DNA from: Bradyrhizobium sp. NP1
GTDB lineage: Bacteria; Pseudomonadota; Alphaproteobacteria; Rhizobiales; Xanthobacteraceae
Assembly (NCBI RefSeq): GCF_030378205.1
Contig: NZ_CP127385.1
Span: forward strand, 6,736,001-6,800,000
DNA length: 64,000 nt
Direction of reading: 5' to 3'
The translations under genes and the position numbers were made by a program. The notes under the pieces were generated by a model. That model was not told where the DNA came from and made no database searches. It saw only the letters and a program-made list of their open reading frames with translations. Positions 46,778 through 54,906 of the stretch are shown here, in pieces. Positions within the stretch are counted from its first letter, which is position 1; every line of letters starts with the position of its first letter.

Positions 46778-46807
46778 CCATATACCATCTGTACGGATGG
46801 TATATGG
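46778..46807. promoter_or_regulatory. 30-bp palindromic operator of the CopG gene
   Basis: CCATATACCATC (46778-46789) and GATGGTATATGG (46796-46807) are perfect inverted arms around TGTACG. It abuts the CopG gene start. Two nested half-sites (ATGG and CCAT) fit the dimer-of-dimers binding of ribbon-helix-helix proteins. Repressor identity is inferred from position. Confidence 0.7.
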
Positions 46808-46872
46808 ATGTCGCGGAGAACCTTTCAAGCGGGGGGTCCCACTCGCAAGTGGGTTTTATTCTCGACCGGGGA

Positions 46873-46899
46873 AAAGAAGCGGCCCGCCGAAGCGGGCCG
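46873..46899 (-). terminator. Bidirectional-type terminator of the stress-protein operon
   Basis: Stem CGGCCCGC (46880-46887) with GCGGGCCG (46892-46899), loop CGAA. Read on the minus strand the stem is followed by CTTCTTTTCC. It separates the stress-protein operon from the CopG promoter. Confidence 0.75.
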
Positions 46900-46904
46900 T
46901 TTCC

Positions 46905-47525
46905 TTAGCGAAGGGCGCCACCGTATCGCTGCCGCTCCTTGCGAACCTCCTCCGCGCCGTAGGGTTTGCTGGCGGGGTCGAACGATTTCCAGCCAGCCTT
47001 TTGCCAGGCCGCACTCCGGTCACGCAGATTGATGGCAGACTGGTTCAACATTGAATCGAGGCGGGATCGATCCGTGTCAGCCACTCGTGCCGACACCAGC
47101 GTGCCGCCACGACGGACGCCCTCGGCATAGGAGTGAGCATCCTCTGCCGAAACGCCAGCCTCCGTGAGCGCTCCGACGATCCCGCCGGTAGCTGCTCCTG
47201 CGGCAGCGCCAACCGCGGTCGCGACCAGCCAACCGGCTGCCACAACGGGACCGAGGCCGGGGATCGCCAACAAGCCGAGCCCGGCAAGAAGGCCGGCAGT
47301 GCCACCTACGCCCGCGCCAATGCCGGCGCCTTTGCCAGCACCCTCGGCGCGATCGTCGACGCCATCGCGGTCGCGATCCACCTTCTTGTCGGTGTTGAAC
47401 CAGCTGTCTGAATTATTGGCGACTATGCTGATGTCCGAGTGCGGCACGCCCGCAGATTCGAGGCGTCGAACAGCCTGCTGAGCGTCATTGTGATTGTCGT
47501 AAAGACGAGAAATTGTAACGGTCAT
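46905..47525 (-). CDS. General stress protein with YflT-like domain and glycine-zipper
   Basis: 206 residues. The N-terminal domain (ISRLYDNHNDAQQAVRRLES) is the heat-induced YflT fold seen in general stress proteins. The centre is a glycine-rich membrane-insertion stretch (GAGIGAGVGGTAGLLAGLG and VGAAAGAATGGIVGAL). The end is polar. It is second gene of an operon with the small exported protein at 47538, 12 bp away. Probable envelope stress protein. Confidence 0.8.
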   Translation of the reverse strand: MTVTISRLYDNHNDAQQAVRRLESAGVPHSDISIVANNSDSWFNTDKKVDRDRDGVDDRAEGAGKGAGIGAGVGGTAGLLAGLGLLAIPGLGPVVAAGWLVATAVGAAAGAATGGIVGALTEAGVSAEDAHSYAEGVRRGGTLVSARVADTDRSRLDSMLNQSAINLRDRSAAWQKAGWKSFDPASKPYGAEEVRKERQRYGGALR

Positions 47526-47537
47526 GCTAAACTTTCC

Positions 47538-47855
47538 TTACTTGGCGGTATTAACGTTGCCTTGAAAATCGACGCTTACCGCAGTGGCGGACCCGCCCTT
47601 GCTGGCTTCGCCGCGCCAGACACCATTGTCGTCCTTCTTCAATTCGGTGACGTTGGTGTAGCCCGCATCCTCGATCTTCGACTTGGCTTGTCCTTCGGTG
47701 AAACTGTTGCGACCAGCGACGGGAGCGTTGGAGTTGTTTTTACCGGGGCTATTGACCGCGCTGTTGTTCGGCCCCGACTGCGCCGGCGGATTTTGTGCCG
47801 AAGCCGTGGTAGCCGCCAATAATCCAATGCAAATGAACAGAAGTGAGCGTTTCAT
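47538..47855 (-). CDS. Exported PepSY-like small protein
   Basis: 105 residues with a signal peptide (LLFICIGLLAATTASAQ), a Pro/Asn/Ser linker, then a compact domain (FTEGQAKSKIEDAGYTNVTE) ending FQGNVNTAK, which resembles PepSY_2-type domains. GGAGACAACT precedes the ATG. It is first gene of the operon with the YflT-like protein. A GGAAC box 16 bases before GATT lies upstream (47909-47885, minus strand), only a partial EcfG match. Confidence 0.78.
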   Translation of the reverse strand: MKRSLLFICIGLLAATTASAQNPPAQSGPNNSAVNSPGKNNSNAPVAGRNSFTEGQAKSKIEDAGYTNVTELKKDDNGVWRGEASKGGSATAVSVDFQGNVNTAK

Positions 47856-48156
47856 AGTTGTCTCCAGAGTACAGGTGCGAGCTCAATCTCTCGCCGCCGC
47901 GTTAGTTCCTCGACCTGCGACGTTAAGTGGATTTCCAATCGCCAAATAATTCCTTGGCCCCGGCAGTCATCGACCACATTTGAGAGCCGCTGGTGCCGTT
48001 GGCGCGCATGTTTTCGGAAGCCGACGAATCCCTTTCGGAGCCTGCGGCGGCTACGGGCCGCTCGCGTGCGCGGACGCGATCAGCATTGCGGTGCACTCCA
48101 GGTCCGGTGCGGCTAGCTCCGGATTGAGCTAGAATGCCGCTTTGGCGAGACTCGCC
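47856..48156. other. Intergenic divergent promoter region
   Basis: Contains the partial EcfG-like site for the minus-strand operon and the conserved TAGAATGC (48128-48135) upstream of the small membrane protein. No gene supported. Confidence 0.4.
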
Positions 48157-48342
48157 ATGCGTGTTCTCGGTCTTGCTCTCATCGCCGTCGGCCTCACCGT
48201 TATCTGCGGCGCGCTCATCTTGCGGCTTCGGACGTCGATGACAGCGGAGGAAGAAAAAACAGAATCCCACGAAGACGTGGAGACTGGAATGGCAGACTTG
48301 TTGCGGCGGCTTAACGAGAGCGACGAGGATCCCTCCAGATAA
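48157..48342 (+). CDS. Small single-span membrane protein, paralogue of 26807-26956
   Basis: 61 residues: one helix (LGLALIAVGLTVICGALIL), then an acidic tail (MTAEEEKTESHEDVETGM) and a short helical end. It shares design, residues and upstream DNA with the protein at 26807. The ATG at 48157 was chosen by alignment with the paralogue; a TTG at 48142 is in frame. Function unknown. Confidence 0.55.
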   Translation: MRVLGLALIAVGLTVICGALILRLRTSMTAEEEKTESHEDVETGMADLLRRLNESDEDPSR

Positions 48343-48478
48343 ACAACGCGCCGATTGGCTCGCATCTTCGAGTGATTTGCCGACGGGCAAAATGCACGGG
48401 CGGAGAGATTCGTATCAAGGACTGTGGCCCGAAGAATTCCAGTAGCGAACGCGAAGAAAGGTCCGCAAAAGAGCATAT

Positions 48479-48503
48479 GGAACCTACAGCAATTGGACCC
48501 GTT
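48479..48503 (+). promoter_or_regulatory. EcfG (general stress response) promoter of the dodecin gene
   Basis: GGAAC (48479-48483), 16 bases, CGTT (48500-48503): exact consensus. The dodecin ATG lies 45 bases further on. Confidence 0.78.
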
Positions 48504-48547
48504 TCACTCAAAAAGTTTTTCAAACAACCCACAAATGGAGCTTCGTC

Positions 48548-48772
48548 ATGCCCGCTACTACTGAAATGAAGGACCATGTTTATAAGATCTTAGAACTCGT
48601 AGGATCTTCCGAAGACAGTATCGAGGGTGCCATTCAGAATGCCATTTCGCGTGCGTCGAAGACCATACGCGAGATGAAATGGTTTGAAGTCGTGCAGACT
48701 AGAGGTCACATCGAGAATGGATCTGTTCGCCACTACCAAGTCACATTGCGCGTCGGATTTACGCTCGAGTAA
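48548..48772 (+). CDS. Dodecin family flavin-binding protein
   Basis: 74 residues, the usual length for dodecin ([49 protein letters not shown]). Dodecins form hollow dodecamers that store and protect flavins. The tryptophan and the VQTRGHI segment, which stack on the isoalloxazine ring, are present. An upstream perfect EcfG promoter places it in the general stress regulon. Confidence 0.92.
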   Translation: MPATTEMKDHVYKILELVGSSEDSIEGAIQNAISRASKTIREMKWFEVVQTRGHIENGSVRHYQVTLRVGFTLE

Positions 48773-48924
48773 TAGCCTCGGGCCGAACGGAAATCGCCAT
48801 TCGAGCGCGCTACGATCTACCAGAGCCGGATTAGCAACCACCGAAACCGACATTCGCCGTTAGCGGCCGCTTGTCGAGGTCGCACGCCTTGGGGCGGCCC
48901 GGCACCTGGCGGTAGATCGGCCAT

Positions 48925-49195
48925 TCAGCCGTGATATGCAAACAGCTCGATTGGGTCGTTGAAGCCGCGCACGGGATATTCGCCGACGCGTTCGAGATCG
49001 AAATCGCTTTCGACCAAGTCGGCGAACTCGCGGGAGAGCAGCACCGTCTTGCCCGCTGTTTGGTGAGGGTTTCGAGACGCGAGGCCATGTTGACCGCAGG
49101 ACCGATCTTCGCCGAGCTGCCCGCTAGTGCGGACGGGGCTACGCCGAGACGATGGCGCCATGAGGTCCCTGCGAGGTGATGCGAGGGGACATCGT
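48925..49195 (-). pseudogene. Frameshifted C-terminal fragment of a class III adenylate cyclase
   Basis: One frame encodes KIGPAVNMASRLETLTKQ and, after a shift near 49055, another encodes TGKTVLL-like sequence then FADLVESDFDLERVGEYPVR and GFNDPIELFAYHG. Together they match the end of the nucleotide-cyclase catalytic domain plus the usual tail of bacterial adenylate cyclases. The expected codon ACG is reduced by one base at the junction. No N-terminal half of the catalytic domain exists upstream, so the gene is truncated as well as frameshifted. Confidence 0.75.
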
Positions 49196-49344
49196 GATCT
49201 TCGCTGAAGGTGACGAGAGCCAGGCTCTGTCATTCCATTTGCGCACCGACGACAGCGCATTCATTTAATCAAGTCGGCCTCACGAAAGCTTGCCTGAGAC
49301 AACGCAGCGGGCCGCCTATATCAAAACTATTCGCTTAACATGTT

Positions 49345-49530
49345 ATGGAGGCTCGCTTGGACCCAGATGAAGCGGAAGCAATGTTGCTCCTGATACCCTT
49401 GATGTGGGCCTCCAAGATGTTCAGAGCGCACATGGAGTTCGTCGCTGAAATAGAGACCATGCAGGTTGATCTGGACGAGCTGCTTAAGGCCGCTCTGCGC
49501 GAACGCGCTGAGCGAAACAAGACGCACTGA
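49345..49530 (+). CDS. Small hypothetical protein, coupled to a hydrophobic peptide
   Basis: 61 residues (PDEAEAMLLLIPLMWASKMF, then FVAEIETMQVDLDELLK, ending RAERNKTH). It is amphipathic, with no signal peptide. The ribosome site is weak. It is supported mainly by protein-like composition and by the TGATG overlap with the 25-residue hydrophobic frame that follows. Confidence 0.4.
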   Translation: MEARLDPDEAEAMLLLIPLMWASKMFRAHMEFVAEIETMQVDLDELLKAALRERAERNKTH

Positions 49531-49607
49531 TGACGACAGTGACAATCATATTCTTGATGGTGCTGGCTACGGCGGCCGCATGCGTGGCTATTGTGTTCTT
49601 GATGTAA
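49530..49607 (+). CDS. 25-residue hydrophobic peptide
   Basis: The frame TGATG joins this to the previous gene. It encodes TTVTIIFLMVLATAAACVAI plus VFLM and stops at TAA 49605-49607, forming a single membrane helix with almost no polar ends. The size is that of type I toxins and small regulatory membrane peptides. No independent evidence of expression. Confidence 0.35.
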   Translation: MTTVTIIFLMVLATAAACVAIVFLM

Positions 49608-49913
49608 CTTAACCCCACGAGGAAGTAGAAGGGGCTTGCAGCTGCGGCGCCGCCTCGCGTCTCTTGAAGATGATTGGCTTTGCCGACGGGCTCGATGGAT
49701 GCAAGACCCGAATTGTATCTGACGAAACAATCATGAGGAAACGTTGCGGCTCTATTCCTCCACCGAGCAGGGTTGGGGATTGCTCGCTGGAGGTACGCTT
49801 AAGGAGCCCGAGGACTGCGCGACCCCGAAAATGCGGGGATGACAACTGGCGCGCCACTCAGAATAAAACTGCGAACTGTTATATTATTGAAATTGTTATC
49901 TAATCCAGCCCGC
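49608..49913. other. Intergenic region, nothing recognised
   Basis: AT-richer towards 49900 (TTATATTATTGAAATTG). Frames on both strands have shadow-like composition. No hairpin or promoter that I can support. Confidence 0.35.
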
Positions 49914-50741
49914 TCATTGCTGGGACAAGGCTGCGGCCTCGGCAGCACAATCCGTCATCGAAGCTGAAGGCGTCGCCTTGGCCGCACTCACTTCCGCCTC
50001 CGCCGCCTTGAGATCAGCAAGAAAGGCCGGATCAGTCTGCAACCGTGCCACGGTGGCCGCTCCCATGATGCGCCCTGCATCGACGTCGCTCTGCCAATGA
50101 GCGTTGCAAATCACCCGGCTCTGGCCGAAGGCGAGGCCACGCCTGAACAGCTCGTTCGAGCGCTCGGGATTGATCTGCGAGAAAACCAGCGCCCATCCCC
50201 ACCCGGCAGCAGTATGTCCGGAGGGGTAGGAGCCGTCCCCGCGTAGGATCGCTTCCTGATCCGTCCTGCACGTCGCTTCGTCATGGACGACGAAGGGCCG
50301 AATGCGATTATACTTGTTCTTCACACCGTAGGTGGAAAGACCGAAGTCGGACAACACCTTCTGCATCATGGCATAGAGCCGAGGGGTCTGCGTTTCGTTG
50401 ATCTTGATACCCATCGCGCAGGAAAAGTTGTCTGCCGCCTGTGGGAAGGCCAGATCGGCGTCGGTGATAGCAAGCTTCCAGCGCTCGGTGCCCCGCAGCG
50501 GGATAGTCGCCTTGCGTGCTTCTTCGTCTTTGGCCAAAGCCGCCGAACCCCTCTCAGGGGGCGGACCCAGCAGGACCAAACTGTTCGGCAATTCCGCCGG
50601 TTTCAGATAACCGGGTGCGATCTTGAAATGAGGGTCAGTGACGTTCGGCTTAGCTTCGCTTGATTGCGCGAGAGCCTGTCCGCAAATCGGGAGCAGCAGC
50701 AAGATGGACGCACCTGCGGATCGAACCAAGTTTACAGTCAC
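49914..50741 (-). CDS. Class A (PhoN-type) acid phosphatase, PAP2 superfamily
   Basis: 275 residues from a GTG at 50741 (GAGGA four bases upstream); an ATG at 50756 lacks a site. The signal peptide is SILLLLPICGQALAQ. The phosphatase signature is complete: KNKYNRIRP, GSYPSGHTAAGW and SRVICNAHWQSDVDAG, which hold the catalytic and phosphate-binding residues. It releases phosphate from monoesters in the periplasm. Confidence 0.9.
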   Translation of the reverse strand: MTVNLVRSAGASILLLLPICGQALAQSSEAKPNVTDPHFKIAPGYLKPAELPNSLVLLGPPPERGSAALAKDEEARKATIPLRGTERWKLAITDADLAFPQAADNFSCAMGIKINETQTPRLYAMMQKVLSDFGLSTYGVKNKYNRIRPFVVHDEATCRTDQEAILRGDGSYPSGHTAAGWGWALVFSQINPERSNELFRRGLAFGQSRVICNAHWQSDVDAGRIMGAATVARLQTDPAFLADLKAAEAEVSAAKATPSASMTDCAAEAAALSQQ

Positions 50742-50968
50742 GGATTCCTCAATCATTCAATAGCGCCGAGATCATCAAGCGGCCGGGATTCCTTGCATGC
50801 GGGTCCCAACCATCTGGCCGAGGCGCCATTAAAGGTGAGTGAGAGCCGCTGGACCGCGTTGAATTTCGAGCTAGTTGTTCAGGTTGCAGAACCGGATGCC
50901 GCCAAACGCTCGCATCCTCGTCAGCCCGGCAGAGAGCAGGCGCCCGATCGCGCAGATCACGCTCGTGT

Positions 50969-51319
50969 TTACGGCTTCATCTTGATTCCCGCCGTAGCCC
51001 GCATGTCCTTGAAGACAACAGCGATCGCCTCGATAATCTTTTTGTTCGGATTGGCTTTGCAATACACGATCACCTCGTGCTCGGCCTCTTTCGCCCGCTT
51101 GATGTTGATCAAGTGCTTGCGAGCGAGGCCATTGTACCAGCCGCTGTACCAGGTGGTGAGCAAGTCCGCATCTTGCTGCCATGTGCCTGCGAGCTGAGCG
51201 CACGTCAGTTTCTGAACGTCCAAATACCCGTTGGCGTCGGCGTAGGCGCTTAGATCAGTCTGCGCGCGGGCCATCGACGTGAAGCCGATGACCGCTGCGA
51301 TGATCAGTGTTCTGAACAT
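50969..51319 (-). CDS. HdeA-family acid-stress chaperone-like protein
   Basis: 116 residues with a signal peptide (LIIAAVIGFTSMARAQ). The mature part contains LTCAQLAGTWQQDADLLTTW and VIVYCKANPNKKIIEA; the two cysteines are the disulfide pair of HdeA/HdeB proteins. These protect periplasmic proteins at low pH. GGAGCTATC precedes the ATG. Confidence 0.85.
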   Translation of the reverse strand: MFRTLIIAAVIGFTSMARAQTDLSAYADANGYLDVQKLTCAQLAGTWQQDADLLTTWYSGWYNGLARKHLINIKRAKEAEHEVIVYCKANPNKKIIEAIAVVFKDMRATAGIKMKP

Positions 51320-51467
51320 GATAGCTCCGATTCCGTTTACGGATGATCAGGAAGGGAATAGAAAGCCGAGCCGATATCGACTCAGGAGAAGCGGACGGCG
51401 CGGGCTCGCGTGACAGCGAGAGGCGACGAAACCGATGTCTCTTCCTCGAAAGCCAATCCTTTTGGGC

Positions 51468-52502
51468 TTAGATCAAGGGCTTCGCGTCCGGGAGTTTCCA
51501 CTTGCCGCTGGCAAGGGGTTGCTCCGGCCGATAAAGCCGGACGGTGTAGTTCCAGCCTTCAACGATCGGCAGACAGTTCGGGATCTTGCCGTCACAGCCG
51601 CCGAACTGGACGGTCACCGACCCGTCGGCATTCTTCTTCGCGGTGATGTCGTTGATCGAATAGGCATTGTATTCGTTTTTCTCGAAGAAGCCCTTCGCGT
51701 TGTACACGCTGACCGACCAGAACTCCTTCACCGGCACAGTCTTCGGCATATTGAAGGTGTAGACCGTCTTGCCGTCGTTCTTCGCAGGCGTGAAGCTTAC
51801 GTAGATGGCGTCCTTGTCCGGAATGCCGCCCCATCCGGCAGCGGTGCCGATCAGGTGCTGGATCGGATCGACCTGGCCACGGGCGCCAAAAGAACCGCGA
51901 AACGACGTCTGGAACTTTGCCAATCCGAGCAGCGCATTGCGGACGTCCGTCAGGCTCCCTTCATCCCAGTTTGGAAGGTCGAGCTTGCCTGTTGCCTTCT
52001 GGCTGACCTTGATGGCGTCCTGAAGCTTGTGGACCTCGCCGAGATCCTTCGGATCGTTGGGATCAACCAGCGTCCTGATAGCGACGAAGGCATATCGAGT
52101 GCCAACCGATTTCTGCGTCAGCGTAACCGGCTTCGTGCCGTAAGCGACGATTGGCAGGTAGTGATCCTGATCGACGACCATCATCGACATGTAGCGCTTG
52201 CCCGTGTCAGGCAGCGAGAGCGTTACCGGCCCGCCGGCAAGATCAAACACAGCAAACGAATAGAGCGTATCCCGGTTCATGCGAATGACCGTCTGCTTGT
52301 CGATCGATACTGGCTCCCGGGAGTGCTGAAACTTGCCGAGCCCGCCTACGGCCTTTGCATTCGCCACGAGGTAATGGTCGGTCTCAGCGCGGGCGAAATT
52401 GTCAACGGTGACCGGCATTTTGCCGCCTGGCGCCTGGGCAAATGCACCACATATCGGTGCAACTGAAGCAAATGCGAGACTGATCCCAACCGAGCGGAGC
52501 AT
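51468..52502 (-). CDS. DUF1254/DUF1214 domain exported protein
   Basis: 344 residues from the ATG at 52502 (AGAGG seven bases upstream; the ATG at 52508 is too close). A signal peptide ends at GAFAQ. The N-terminal DUF1254 part has VIRMNRDTLYSFAVFDLAGG. The C-terminal DUF1214 part has VPVKEFWSVSVYNAKGFFEK and ADGSVTVQFGGC. Both are of unknown function and usually occur together in periplasmic proteins. Confidence 0.85.
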   Translation of the reverse strand: MLRSVGISLAFASVAPICGAFAQAPGGKMPVTVDNFARAETDHYLVANAKAVGGLGKFQHSREPVSIDKQTVIRMNRDTLYSFAVFDLAGGPVTLSLPDTGKRYMSMMVVDQDHYLPIVAYGTKPVTLTQKSVGTRYAFVAIRTLVDPNDPKDLGEVHKLQDAIKVSQKATGKLDLPNWDEGSLTDVRNALLGLAKFQTSFRGSFGARGQVDPIQHLIGTAAGWGGIPDKDAIYVSFTPAKNDGKTVYTFNMPKTVPVKEFWSVSVYNAKGFFEKNEYNAYSINDITAKKNADGSVTVQFGGCDGKIPNCLPIVEGWNYTVRLYRPEQPLASGKWKLPDAKPLI

Positions 52503-52869
52503 GGACATACCTCTTCATTCAAAGCCGTGCTGAGTAGCGGCGTGGGAACATTCCGCACGGCGTGGCACGGGACAACTCAAATGCGATCTAACCAATCACC
52601 GTCTGATCGGCATCCGAGCTCTGCTCTGATCCTTTTGAGAATAGGCAGATCGCCAGTCTTGCCATTTCGCGCCAATCGCTAGCGACCGCGCTATCTGCAG
52701 GTGAATTATTACCACTGTGCACCTGCGATTGCTTTTGACGCGAACCGCTGCGCTTCAAGAACGGCATGTGCCGGCAACAGAACGGCCAAATTCTCGATGC
52801 TCGCCAGTAGCGAATCCGGCGAAACTCTGGCTGATGAAATGCACCACCTATGGTCGTGGCGAGATTCCA
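52503..52869. other. Divergent intergenic region before the AraC regulator
   Basis: No supported gene. It contains the in-frame upstream codons of the AraC gene (ATG 52834) and presumably the divergent promoters. No clear operator palindrome. Confidence 0.35.
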
Positions 52870-53871
52870 ATGGCTAACATCCCTTTAACGCGCTGCCAGT
52901 TTCTTCTTCCTTTCGTTGGGATTCTTGATGAGATCGGTGCGCCGACGAGTTCGCTTCTGGAAAAATTTCGGCTTCCGTCGTCTCTCGAAGCAAAGAGCGA
53001 TCTCTACGTCCCGCTACTGCCGGCAATCCGCTTCATGGAAGCCGCCCAGAGAAGCCAGGGTATTGAAGAATTCGGATTTCTGGCCAGTCAGCGGATGCAT
53101 TTTTCCCATCTGAGAGAGAAAACTCGGGCCTTGATCGCTCACTCCCCGACACTGCTCGTTGCGCTGCGGCACGCCTGCAGGTGGGCGTCGCGGGAGGATA
53201 CAATTCTGAGCATGTGGATCGAACACGATGACGATCACATACGGATTTGCAGCAGGCTCGTCGGGACAGCCGGGCTCCTGCATCTGGAGCACGCGCAATG
53301 GATCCAGAACATTTGTGCCATATATATCGTCCGGCAATTCGCAGGGCTGGACTGGATGCCGGCGACGATCTCCTTTGAAGCTCGCTACACGCCGAGTTTG
53401 GCGACGCAATCCCTCTGGCCAAATGTACGATTCCTGTCGGGCCAGCCTGCGGCTTGGATCGACGTGCCGGTCTCGTACCTGAGTCTATCTAATCCTTCGA
53501 ACGAAGTAAGCCCTTTGCCGCACGATGACGAGGATGGCCCTTCTGGCTATGACATCGTTGAATTGGTTAAATTGATGCTGCCGTCCTATCTGGACGAAAG
53601 AATTCCAGCCGTTGCTGAAGTCGCGGAGATGGCGAGGGTCAGCACGCGTAGCTTTCAACGCAAGCTATCGCACGTCGGCCTTACGTATTCAGATCTACTC
53701 GACACTGTCCGATATGAGAACGCGAGTAAGCTTTTGCGTGACACTGACTCCAAGATTATCGAAATCGCGATTTCTTCCGGCTACACGGATCCGGCACACT
53801 TCAGTCGCGCCTTTCGCCGAATTGCCGGCGTTACGCCGCGAGGGTTTCGCGAGCAATCGCGGCTACGATAA
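52870..53871 (+). CDS. AraC family regulator with N-terminal ligand domain
   Basis: 333 residues. An N-terminal arabinose-binding-like domain of the OruR/PA-type (LREKTRALIAHSPTLLVALR) precedes a C-terminal double helix-turn-helix: VAEMARVSTRSFQRKLSHVG and IIEIAISSGYTDPAHFSRAF, then RIAGVTPRGFRE. GGCGAGA precedes the ATG at 52870; the in-frame ATG at 52834 is an alternative. It is divergent from the DUF1254 gene and next to the tRNA-Glu. Confidence 0.88.
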   Translation: MANIPLTRCQFLLPFVGILDEIGAPTSSLLEKFRLPSSLEAKSDLYVPLLPAIRFMEAAQRSQGIEEFGFLASQRMHFSHLREKTRALIAHSPTLLVALRHACRWASREDTILSMWIEHDDDHIRICSRLVGTAGLLHLEHAQWIQNICAIYIVRQFAGLDWMPATISFEARYTPSLATQSLWPNVRFLSGQPAAWIDVPVSYLSLSNPSNEVSPLPHDDEDGPSGYDIVELVKLMLPSYLDERIPAVAEVAEMARVSTRSFQRKLSHVGLTYSDLLDTVRYENASKLLRDTDSKIIEIAISSGYTDPAHFSRAFRRIAGVTPRGFREQSRLR

Positions 53872-54027
53872 GCGCCACCGACAAACGAACATCGCCAAGG
53901 GTCGCCTATGGGGCAGAACGCGAAACCCTCGACCTGGCTGCAACTCAGTTATCTGAAGAACGCGGAAGAGTACCACCGCGCCCACGAGCCGATATAGTTC
54001 GCAGTTTTGTTCTGAATGGTTGCAATT

Positions 54028-54102
54028 TGGCGCTCCCAAGGGGAATCGAACCCCTGTTTCAGCCTTGAGAGGGCCGCGTCCTAACCGCTAGACGATGGGA
54101 GC
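54028..54102 (-). tRNA. tRNA-Glu (CTC anticodon)
   Basis: Seven-base acceptor stem GCTCCCA / TGGGAGC, D-arm GTCTAGCGGTTAGGAC, anticodon loop CTCTCAA with anticodon CTC, T-arm AGGGGTTCGATTCCCCT. G73 and a CCA end are encoded. The 3' end faces the accessory block, the position where integrative elements usually insert. Confidence 0.93.
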
Positions 54103-54270
54103 GTAAGGCTTACCGAATAGCCTCGAAATGCGTTTCCCGCAAGGCGGCTGGGGCCCACATGGCACCGACAGCACGGTTTTCTTGGACACTCTTAATTAGA
54201 ATCCGGCCGACCCGAACCGGAAAGCCGCGGGCGGCCGCCTCACCGGGCGTTGACGAGTCCGCGGATGGGA

Positions 54271-54302
54271 CGTGGATGCCCGGCGCAAGGCCGGCATGAC
54301 GA
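54271..54302. repeat. Partial copy of a dispersed GC-rich palindrome
   Basis: CGTGGATG, CCCGGCgcaaGGCCGG, CATGACGA: the same building blocks as the larger copy at 57303-57435. It is followed at once by 12 consecutive C residues (54304-54315). The rest of 54103-54548 holds a hairpin CCTCTCCCC / GGGGAGAGG (54520-54541) and no gene. Confidence 0.5.
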
Positions 54303-54548
54303 GCCCCCCCCCCCCGACCTTCGCTTCGCTCCGGCGTCATTTGAAGAACGGCCGCCTGAAGGGCGGCCTATGCCTCCCACCGCTTCGCGGGGGGAGGGAT
54401 AAGACGCGTCGGACCATGACGCAACCGTTCGCCCCCTCACCCGCGCCGGAGCCTGTCATCGGGCGCCCATTTGCGCGACCCGTTGGGCGCGATCCTCGGG
54501 TCAAGCCCGAGGACAAGCCTCTCCCCACCGGGGAGAGGTAAAGAGCCC

Positions 54549-54893
54549 TCACGGCTCCCGGGCGAATTTCAGCGTTCCCGCAGGCCTGAGCGTCTGGGCA
54601 TCAAAGGTGCGGATCTCGGTACTGCCACCGACATCCAGCGTCACCACCAGCCGGTCGCCGGCCACCGCCGTCGAGACGATCCGGGCATTTTTGGGCAAGG
54701 TCGCGGTGATCTCCGTCGCGGCGGCGGCCCGGCCGGCACTTCCCTCGGAGCGGAAAAGGCGGTAGCCGACGGCGACCAGCACGGCCGCGACCGCGACCGC
54801 CGTGGTCAGGCTCGCGATCAGCATCATCCGCCGCACCCGCGCGAACAAGGCGGCCTGTTCGGGTGTCGGCTCGGGAAGCGCAGTTTCGGTCAT
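54549..54893 (-). CDS. Membrane-anchored hypothetical protein (DUF6476-like)
   Basis: 114 residues: a short cytoplasmic start (TALPEPTPEQAALFARVRR), one membrane helix (MMLIASLTTAVAVAAVLVAV), then a small periplasmic domain (RIVSTAVAGDRLVVTLDV). It resembles the DUF6476 proteins found next to rluD in alphaproteobacteria, though I recall that assignment without a check. Divergent from rluD with the double-hairpin repeat between them. Confidence 0.75.
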   Translation of the reverse strand: MTETALPEPTPEQAALFARVRRMMLIASLTTAVAVAAVLVAVGYRLFRSEGSAGRAAAATEITATLPKNARIVSTAVAGDRLVVTLDVGGSTEIRTFDAQTLRPAGTLKFAREP

Positions 54894-54906
54894 AAAGGTC
54901 TCGTTG

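Noticed and set aside
47885..47909. GGAAC-N16-GATT upstream of the PepSY-like gene
   Set aside because: The -10 element differs from CGTT in two or more positions, so it is not counted among the EcfG promoters.
53908..53997. 29-residue frame with an AAGGG site after the AraC gene
   Set aside because: Plausible ribosome site, but the product (LSYLKNAEEYHRAHEPI) is too short and without recognised family. It may be a gene remnant.
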